From contig JADGEG010000003.1 of NCBI GenBank assembly GCA_016744485.1, positions 17,510-29,283 of the forward strand: DNA of 11,774 nucleotides, given 5' to 3'. Shown piece after piece: positions 6,448 through 11,774 of this stretch. This DNA comes from Arcobacter sp. GTDB taxonomy: Bacteria > Campylobacterota > Campylobacteria > Campylobacterales > Arcobacteraceae. Made by a program: the position numbers and the translations under genes. Position 1 is the stretch's first letter. Each line of letters starts with the position of its first letter. Below the pieces are notes generated by a model. That model saw only the letters and a list, made by a program, of their open reading frames with translations. It did no database searches and was not told the DNA's origin.

Positions 6448-8406
6448 ATGAGTAAAAAAGAACAAAAAAATGATAATGGAGATAAAAATAATTTTTTTAA
6501 CAATAATCCTATTTTGATTTTTGTTATATTTTCAATGCTTACCATTTTTGTTTTTAAAGCAATATTTCCCGAAACAGGAATATCAAATATCACAAATTCT
6601 AATATGTCTGGTTCACTAAAATCAAAAACTGTAAATATTACGTATTCTGATTTAAAAAAACTAATTAAAAGTTCGAAAATTGAACAAGTTGGCATTGGTA
6701 ATACTAAAATTGTAGCAGTATCAAAACCATTTGGAAATGAGATTACAAAATATATAGCAAGGAAAGTTATTCCTGATAGTACATTGGTACCTTTATTAGA
6801 AAAACATAATGTATCTTATGGTGGAATGAATGAAGAAAATATTTTAGCAGATATTTTATTTAATTGGATTCTTCCTATTTTCTTGTTTATTGGTATTTGG
6901 ATGTTTTTAGCAAAAAAAATGTCAAAATCTATGGGTGGTGGTGGAGGTATCCTTGGAATGGGATCTTCAAAAAAGATGATAGATTCTGAAAAACCAAATA
7001 TTAAATTTGATGATATGGCAGGAAATAAAGAAGCAAAAGAAGAAGTTGAAGAAATTATAGAGTTTTTAAGAAATCCTGATAGATATGTAAAACTAGGAGC
7101 TCAAATTCCAAAAGGTGTTTTACTAGTAGGTCCTCCTGGAACTGGTAAAACACTTTTAGCAAAAGCAGTTGCAGGTGAGGCTGAAGTGGACTTTTTAAGT
7201 GTTACAGGATCTTCTTTTATTGAAATGTTTGTAGGAGTAGGAGCAAGTCGAGTAAGAGATCTTTTTGAACAAGCGAAAAAAGTTGCCCCTGCAATTATTT
7301 TTATTGATGAAATAGATGCTATTGGTAAAAGCAGAGCAAGTGGTGGGCCAATGGGTGGAAATGATGAAAGAGAACAAACTTTAAATCAATTACTTGCTGA
7401 AATGGATGGATTTTCTACTGATGGACCTCCTGTTATTGTGTTAGCAGCAACGAATAGACCAGAAGTTTTAGATCCTGCATTATTAAGGCCAGGAAGATTT
7501 GACAGACAAGTATTAGTAGATAAACCTGATTTTGAAGGTAGAGTTGAGATATTAAAAGTACATATAAAAGAAGTGAAGTTAGCAAAAGAAGTTGATTTAG
7601 AAGAAGTTGCACGAATGACAGCGGGACTTGCAGGTGCTGATTTAGCAAATATTATTAATGAAGCTGCACTTTTAGCTGGAAGAGCTAACAAAACACAAGT
7701 AGATAACACTGATTTTAAAGAAGCTGTTGAAAGGCAAATAGCTGGACTTGAAAAAAAATCAAGAAGAATATCTCCAAAAGAGAGAAAAATTGTAGCTTAC
7801 CATGAAAGTGGGCATGCTTTAATTGCTGAGATTACAAAAGGGGCTAAAAAAGTAAATAAAGTTTCAATAGTACCAAGGGGACTTGCTGCTTTAGGATATA
7901 CTTTAAATACTCCAGAAGAAAATAAATATCTAATGCAAAAACATGAATTAATTGCTGAAGTTGATACCTTATTAGGTGGTCGTGCGGCTGAAGAAGTTTT
8001 TATAGGTGAAATATCAACAGGAGCAGGAAATGATCTTGAAAGAGCTACTGATATTATAAAATCTATGGCATCTGTTTATGGTATGAGTGATGTGGCAGGA
8101 TTAATGGTTCTAGAAAAAAGATCAAATCAGTTTTTAGGTGGGCAATCACATAAAGATTTTTCAGATGAAATGGCTAAAAAACTTGATAATCATACTATTA
8201 CATTGTTAAATTCAAGATATAATATTGTAATAGATTCTTTAAAAGAACACAAAAATGCTATTGAAGAAATGACAAAAGAATTGCTTGATATTGAAGTTAT
8301 AACAGGACAAAGAGTTAGAGAAATAATTAAAAAACATGGTGGAAAAGTTTTTGAAGAAGAAGATTTACATTCAGATGCTTTAAATGTAAAAAATAATGAG
8401 TTATAA
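6448..8406 (+). CDS. ftsH: ATP-dependent zinc metalloprotease FtsH
   Basis: Inner-membrane hexameric AAA+ protease that extracts and degrades damaged membrane proteins and some soluble regulators. In order, it has a cytoplasmic N-terminus; TM1 about 21–40; a periplasmic domain about 41–135; TM2 about 136–154; a Gly-rich linker (162–172); the AAA domain with Walker A GPPGTGKT (228–235), pore motif FVG (261–263), Walker B IIFIDE (283–288) and arginine fingers Arg347 and Arg350 in LRPGRFDR; and the peptidase domain with zinc motif HESGH (452–456) and third ligand Asp529 in GAGNDLERAT. At 652 aa it is full length and every catalytic residue is present. AAGGAG at 6433–6438 is nine bases before the ATG and overlaps the prmA stop. 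The C-terminal tail (about 635–652) is acidic and variable, as is normal. It is the last plus-strand gene before a convergent spacer. Confidence 0.98.
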   Translation: MSKKEQKNDNGDKNNFFNNNPILIFVIFSMLTIFVFKAIFPETGISNITNSNMSGSLKSKTVNITYSDLKKLIKSSKIEQVGIGNTKIVAVSKPFGNEITKYIARKVIPDSTLVPLLEKHNVSYGGMNEENILADILFNWILPIFLFIGIWMFLAKKMSKSMGGGGGILGMGSSKKMIDSEKPNIKFDDMAGNKEAKEEVEEIIEFLRNPDRYVKLGAQIPKGVLLVGPPGTGKTLLAKAVAGEAEVDFLSVTGSSFIEMFVGVGASRVRDLFEQAKKVAPAIIFIDEIDAIGKSRASGGPMGGNDEREQTLNQLLAEMDGFSTDGPPVIVLAATNRPEVLDPALLRPGRFDRQVLVDKPDFEGRVEILKVHIKEVKLAKEVDLEEVARMTAGLAGADLANIINEAALLAGRANKTQVDNTDFKEAVERQIAGLEKKSRRISPKERKIVAYHESGHALIAEITKGAKKVNKVSIVPRGLAALGYTLNTPEENKYLMQKHELIAEVDTLLGGRAAEEVFIGEISTGAGNDLERATDIIKSMASVYGMSDVAGLMVLEKRSNQFLGGQSHKDFSDEMAKKLDNHTITLLNSRYNIVIDSLKEHKNAIEEMTKELLDIEVITGQRVREIIKKHGGKVFEEEDLHSDALNVKNNEL

Positions 8407-8437
8407 GATATAACAATTACACACTTACAGAATGAAC

Positions 8438-8466
8438 ATCTAGCTTAATAATTTATTAAGTTAGAT
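8438..8466. terminator. Long AT-rich hairpin in the ftsH/HD-GYP convergent spacer
   Basis: ATCTAGCTTAATAA (8438–8451) and TTATTAAGTTAGAT (8453–8466) are inverted repeats with one G·T wobble and otherwise full complementarity. They can form about 12–13 base pairs with a loop of three to five bases. No real U-tract follows on either strand, so it may be an mRNA 3'-end stabiliser or a weak bidirectional terminator rather than a classical one. The position between two converging genes supports a 3'-end role. Confidence 0.5.
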
Positions 8467-8511
8467 ACTTTAATATACTATAAATATAAAATTTATTTAT
8501 TCATTATTTGA

Positions 8512-8534
8512 TAGTCTGCTATAGGCTAGTTTTT
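8512..8534 (+). terminator. Probable Rho-independent terminator after ftsH
   Basis: TAGTCT (8512–8517) pairs with AGGCTA (8523–8528) with one U·G wobble and a five-base loop. It is followed by G and five T (8530–8534). The U-tract lies on the plus-strand side, so it fits the end of the prmA–ftsH transcript. The stem is short (six pairs), hence moderate confidence. Confidence 0.5.
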
Positions 8535-8562
8535 GAATTATATATTAACTAAATTTAGTATT

Positions 8563-10779
8563 TTAATATAAATTGACATCATCAGTATAAGTATTTCTTA
8601 TTTTTAAAAAAACTGGAAGATTATTTATAAACAAATCAACAAGATTTGGATCAAAATGTTTGGCTTTTTGTTCTTTAAATAAAATAATAATATCTTCATC
8701 TTTCCAAGCTTCTTTATAAACTCTTTTACTCCCTAAAGCATCAAAAACATCAGTAATTGCAGTTATCCTTCCAAAAATATGTATATCTTCACCTTTTAAA
8801 GCTTTTGGATAACCACTTCCATCCCACTTTTCATGATGAGTTAAAGCTATCATAGCTGCAGATTTAAGTATTGGTTTATTTGAATTTTTAAAAATATCAA
8901 AACCAATTTGGGTATGAGTTTTCATTACCTCAACTTCTTGTTCTGTTAAGCTTTCTTCTTTTTTTAAAATTTCATCTGCAATACCTATTTTGCCAATATC
9001 ATGCATGGGAGAAGCAGTAAATAAAAGTTCGGCATCTTCTTTACTAAGACCAGCTAATAATGCTAATTCTTTTGAATAAGAAGCAACCCGTTTTACATGA
9101 TTTCCTGTTTCAGAACTTCTTGATTCTCCTATTTCTCCTATTTTATAAATCATTTCTCTTTGGGTCTCTTCTATATCTTTATGAAGTTCAAATAATTCTG
9201 TTATATCTTGTTCTATAATAAGATATTCAATAATTTCTTGTGTTTCATTTTTTATAGGAATAGCTGTTGTATTGAGCCAATATGAAGTACCATTTTTAGA
9301 TTTATTGTGAATAAGTCCCTTCCAAATTTTACCAGTTTTTACTGTTTTTTGAAAATCTTTAATATATAAGTTATCAAAATCTTTATGGAATATAATACTT
9401 TGTGATTTTCCTAATAATTCATTTTTATTAAAACCAGTTAAAAGACAGAATTGATCATTTGCATAAGTAAATTTAAAATTTAAATCTAATCTTGAAAGTA
9501 TATTACTTTCATTAATTGCATTTTCATATTCTTTTGATAAATTAATAGCATCTTTTAAATTAAGCACAGTAGTATCAAGTTTAGTTTTAAAATAATTATT
9601 TACTTGAATATCTTCTGTTATATCTGTTCTTAGCCCAATATATTCGACAACTTCATTATTTTTATTTAAAATAGGTTTTATAAGTGCTTTTACCCAATAA
9701 AAAGTACCATCTTTTTTTTTATTTTTAATATTACCTTGCCATGCTTTTTTTAAAACACTAATTGTATACCATATATCTTTAAATGTTGAAGATAAACTAT
9801 CTTTATGTCTAACAATATTATGGTTTTTACCCAAAAGTTCCTTTTTTGAATATCCAGATATTTCACAAAACTTATCATTAACATAAGTAATAACTCCACT
9901 AGAATTTGCTTTTGAAACAATAGAAATTTCATCAACACTATCTTTATATTCTTGTAAAATTTGCCTTGAGTTAAGCAATTCCTCATCTTTTCTTTTATAA
10001 TCAATCCATAAATCAACTTTTAAAATAAGTTCTTCTATAACATAAGGTTTTTTTATAACATCAACGGCTCCATTTCTCAAAGCTTCTCTTGTTGTTGAAG
10101 AACTAATACTTCCAGAAATTATCATAACTGGTATTTTTCTTATATTAATAATTTCTGTTTTATTTTTTTTTAAAAAGTTTAGACCATTGTCATTTTTTAG
10201 TTCTAGATCTAAAAAAATTAAATCAATAATTCCTTTATTCAATATCTCTAAAGCTTCTTTACTATTGCAAGCTGTTTTTACTTTATATAATCTATTTTCA
10301 AAAATATTTTTTATTTGTTTTTGTACTACAAAAGAATCGTCTATTATTAAAATAGTTTTAAATCTATTTTTTTCTAGTTTTTCTATAGTTTTTGGAATTT
10401 CATTAATCTTATGAAAAAATTCTTTATCTTTTAAAATAAAATCTATTATACCTTTTTGATAGCTTAAATCTCTAAATTGAATATCTGATTCTGTAGTTAG
10501 TACAAAAATTTTTTTCCAAGAGTTTTCAAGTTTTTTAATTAGTTCAAAACTATTACCATCTGGTAAGTTTATATCTAACATAATAAAATCTATTTTATTA
10601 TTTTCTAAAATATGATAGGCTTCTTTTAGGCAAAAAGAGCTAAAACAATTATAATTTAATTCACTAAAGGTATGTACTAATATTTTATTAACTGATCGTG
10701 AATCTTCAACAATAAGAATATTATAATTAGATTCATTAAAAATAAAATTACTATTTTCTGTTTTTATAAAAGAAGCCAT
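8563..10779 (-). CDS. REC-REC-PAS-PAS-HD-GYP signalling protein, probable cyclic-di-GMP phosphodiesterase
   Basis: Soluble 738-aa response-regulator-type protein with no transmembrane helix. REC1 (about 20–135) has Glu25-Asp26, phospho-acceptor Asp69 in MLDINLPDG, Thr95 and Lys117 (LKD in place of KP). REC2 (about 142–260) has Asp147-Asp148, Asp191, Ser222 and Lys244-Pro245. A short coiled linker (about 262–283) leads to two PAS domains, about 284–390 and 420–527. PAS1 contains NIVRHKD, which resembles Aer-type redox PAS domains; PAS2 is a close relative (SIIFHKD). The C-terminal HD-GYP domain (about 545–725) is complete: His561, HDIGKIGI (593–600), His622, HHEKWDGSGYP (648–658) and TDVFDAL. 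It therefore probably hydrolyses cyclic-di-GMP. An AGGAT site precedes the ATG by about six bases. No histidine kinase is adjacent, so its partner is unknown. It converges with ftsH and diverges from the DAHP synthase gene. Confidence 0.92.
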   Translation of the reverse strand: MASFIKTENSNFIFNESNYNILIVEDSRSVNKILVHTFSELNYNCFSSFCLKEAYHILENNKIDFIMLDINLPDGNSFELIKKLENSWKKIFVLTTESDIQFRDLSYQKGIIDFILKDKEFFHKINEIPKTIEKLEKNRFKTILIIDDSFVVQKQIKNIFENRLYKVKTACNSKEALEILNKGIIDLIFLDLELKNDNGLNFLKKNKTEIINIRKIPVMIISGSISSSTTREALRNGAVDVIKKPYVIEELILKVDLWIDYKRKDEELLNSRQILQEYKDSVDEISIVSKANSSGVITYVNDKFCEISGYSKKELLGKNHNIVRHKDSLSSTFKDIWYTISVLKKAWQGNIKNKKKDGTFYWVKALIKPILNKNNEVVEYIGLRTDITEDIQVNNYFKTKLDTTVLNLKDAINLSKEYENAINESNILSRLDLNFKFTYANDQFCLLTGFNKNELLGKSQSIIFHKDFDNLYIKDFQKTVKTGKIWKGLIHNKSKNGTSYWLNTTAIPIKNETQEIIEYLIIEQDITELFELHKDIEETQREMIYKIGEIGESRSSETGNHVKRVASYSKELALLAGLSKEDAELLFTASPMHDIGKIGIADEILKKEESLTEQEVEVMKTHTQIGFDIFKNSNKPILKSAAMIALTHHEKWDGSGYPKALKGEDIHIFGRITAITDVFDALGSKRVYKEAWKDEDIIILFKEQKAKHFDPNLVDLFINNLPVFLKIRNTYTDDVNLY

Positions 10780-10790
10780 TTTTTCATCCT

Positions 10791-10802
10791 AATCTTAAGA
10801 TT
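10791..10802. repeat. Perfect 12-bp palindrome upstream of the HD-GYP gene
   Basis: AATCTTAAGATT is a perfect dyad located 12–23 bases before the HD-GYP start codon, immediately next to its ribosome binding site and overlapping the candidate -10 by three bases. It could be an operator or a small mRNA hairpin. In DNA this AT-rich a 12-bp palindrome may arise by chance. Confidence 0.4.
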
Positions 10803-10805
10803 GTA
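10800..10805 (-). promoter_or_regulatory. Candidate -10 element for the HD-GYP gene
   Basis: On the minus strand this reads TACAAT, preceded by TTTAGA. It would give a very short leader of about 14 nt before the ATG at 10779, still including the AGGAT site (10786–10790). AT-rich alternatives exist further upstream, so confidence is low. Confidence 0.3.
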
Positions 10806-10862
10806 TCTAAATAATTGTTAAATTTATATATTTAAATCTTCGCTCCATTGTATTTATGTTTA

Positions 10863-10868
10863 TATAAT
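10863..10868 (+). promoter_or_regulatory. Probable -10 element for the DAHP synthase gene
   Basis: A perfect TATAAT in the 163-bp divergent spacer, preceded by the T-rich TATTTATGTT stretch typical of Campylobacterota promoters, with no -35 at 17-bp spacing. Transcription would start near 10875, giving a leader of about 68 nt. A small inverted repeat, AACTT-CAT-AAGTT (10881–10893), falls just after the predicted start. Confidence 0.45.
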
Positions 10869-10942
10869 TAGAAATGGAATAACTTCATAAGTTTTATTTA
10901 GATAGACTGTTTTACTAATTTTAAATATCAAAGGTACAAAAT

Positions 10943-11774
10943 ATGAATAATTGGAATCCTAATAGTTGGAGAGATTTTCCAATAAAACAACAACCACAAT
11001 ATCCAGATGTAGATAAATTAATTAAAGTTGAAGAAGAATTAAAATCATATCCTCCTTTAATCTTTGCAGGTGAAGCTTTAAAATTAAAAGAAAATTTAGC
11101 AGATGTAGTTAATGGTAAAGCTTTTTTATTACAAGGTGGAGATTGTGCTGAATCATTTTCACAATTTGATGCAAATAATATTAAAGATTTATTTAAAGTT
11201 ATGATGCAAATGGCAGTTGTTTTAACATTCGCAGGTTCTTGTCCAGTTGTAAAAGTTGGTCGTATTGCAGGACAATTTGCAAAGCCAAGGTCTTCTGATT
11301 TTGAAGAAATAAATGGAATTTCTTTACCTTCTTATAGAGGTGATATCATTAACGATATCGAATTTACTCAAAAAGGAAGAATTCCTAAAGCAAAAAGATT
11401 ATTAAAAGCATATAATCAAAGTGCAGCTACATTAAATCTTTTACGAGCATTTGCAAGAGGAGGAATGGCTAATTTAAATAAGGTTCATTCTTGGAATCTT
11501 GATTTTGTGAAAGATAATACTTTAGGCTCAAAATATGATGATGTAGCAACAAAAATATCAGATACTTTATCATTTATGAAATCATGTGGTATTACAACTG
11601 AAAATACTATACAACTAACACAAACAACATTATTTACTTCCCATGAAGCTTTATTATTAAACTATGAAGAAGCACTAACAAGAAAAGATTCAATTACTGG
11701 TGATTGGTTTAATTGTGCAGCACATATGCTTTGGATTGGTGATAGAACAAGAGATTTAAGTGATGCACATATAG
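10943..11774 (+). CDS. Class II 3-deoxy-7-phosphoheptulonate (DAHP) synthase, 3'-truncated by the window edge
   Basis: Cytosolic enzyme that condenses phosphoenolpyruvate and erythrose 4-phosphate to DAHP, the first step of the shikimate pathway to aromatic amino acids. The first 277 codons are in the window with no stop; the family runs to about 450 aa. It is the plant/Mycobacterium type II class, not E. coli AroF/G/H. The signs are WNPNSWRDFP at the N-terminus, QGGDCAE (64–70, metal ligand Cys68), KVGRIAGQFAKPRS (104–117, with PEP-binding Arg107 and Lys114), YRGDIIN (131–137) and HMLWIGDRTR (261–270). AAGG at 10931–10934 lies eight bases before the ATG. No inserted regulatory domain is visible, and no leader peptide or attenuator is seen in the spacer. 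The remaining metal ligands lie beyond the edge. Confidence 0.95.
   Translation, partial: MNNWNPNSWRDFPIKQQPQYPDVDKLIKVEEELKSYPPLIFAGEALKLKENLADVVNGKAFLLQGGDCAESFSQFDANNIKDLFKVMMQMAVVLTFAGSCPVVKVGRIAGQFAKPRSSDFEEINGISLPSYRGDIINDIEFTQKGRIPKAKRLLKAYNQSAATLNLLRAFARGGMANLNKVHSWNLDFVKDNTLGSKYDDVATKISDTLSFMKSCGITTENTIQLTQTTLFTSHEALLLNYEEALTRKDSITGDWFNCAAHMLWIGDRTRDLSDAHI

Noticed and set aside
5984..6695. Two antisense open frames across prmA and the start of ftsH
   Set aside because: They lie opposite firmly identified genes and match no family I recognise.
7386..7709. Antisense open frames opposite the ftsH AAA domain
   Set aside because: Ser/Leu-rich translations typical of the reverse of conserved AAA codons; not real genes.
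10187..10414. Plus-strand open frame opposite the REC2 coding region, hydrophobic product
   Set aside because: Hydrophobicity comes from reading AT-rich sense codons backwards (Lys/Glu become Phe/Leu/Ser); there is no support for a small membrane protein.
1..11774. CRISPR arrays, tRNA or rRNA genes, insertion sequences, phage or defence genes
   Set aside because: No spaced repeats, cloverleaf structures, transposase motifs or terminal inverted repeats were found by reading both strands. Base and codon use looks uniform throughout.

Overview
The window reads as ordinary chromosomal DNA of a Campylobacterota bacterium, most likely an Arcobacter-type genome. The evidence is strong A+T richness, heavy use of AAA/TTA/ATT codons, and the order accD–(thiE-like)–rlmH–dksA–membrane protein–dus. 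I recall this order, apart from the thiE-like gene, from Campylobacter jejuni. No phage, transposon, CRISPR, toxin or other mobile signature is visible. This is core genome, and I do not see a convincing undescribed system in it.

Positions 1–5570 hold seven plus-strand genes packed almost without gaps: metK (SAM synthesis), accD (fatty acid precursor), a thiE-like gene overlapping accD by 11 nt, rlmH (23S rRNA methylation), dksA (stringent-response transcription factor), a two-helix membrane protein of unknown function, and dus (tRNA dihydrouridine). A second start of transcription is likely just before dksA. The window opens in a 13-bp tandem repeat that carries both the ribosome binding site and the start codon of metK.

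Positions 5571–8406 hold prmA (L11 methyltransferase) and ftsH (membrane AAA protease), again on the plus strand. They sit behind their own probable promoter and end in a hairpin-containing convergent spacer.

Positions 8563–10779, on the minus strand, encode a large multidomain signalling protein (REC-REC-PAS-PAS-HD-GYP), a probable cyclic-di-GMP phosphodiesterase. It diverges from a class II DAHP synthase gene (first step of aromatic amino acid synthesis) that starts at 10943 and runs off the right edge.

Functionally, the first nine genes are mainly translation and growth functions. MetK makes the SAM used by RlmH and PrmA, Dus modifies tRNA, DksA ties rRNA transcription to nutrient state, AccD feeds lipid synthesis and FtsH does membrane protein quality control. 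Three genes (rlmH, dksA, prmA) use TTG or GTG starts. The points most worth a second look are the metK leader repeat, the unknown membrane protein, the divergent ThiE-like protein inside this operon and the doubled-receiver HD-GYP protein.
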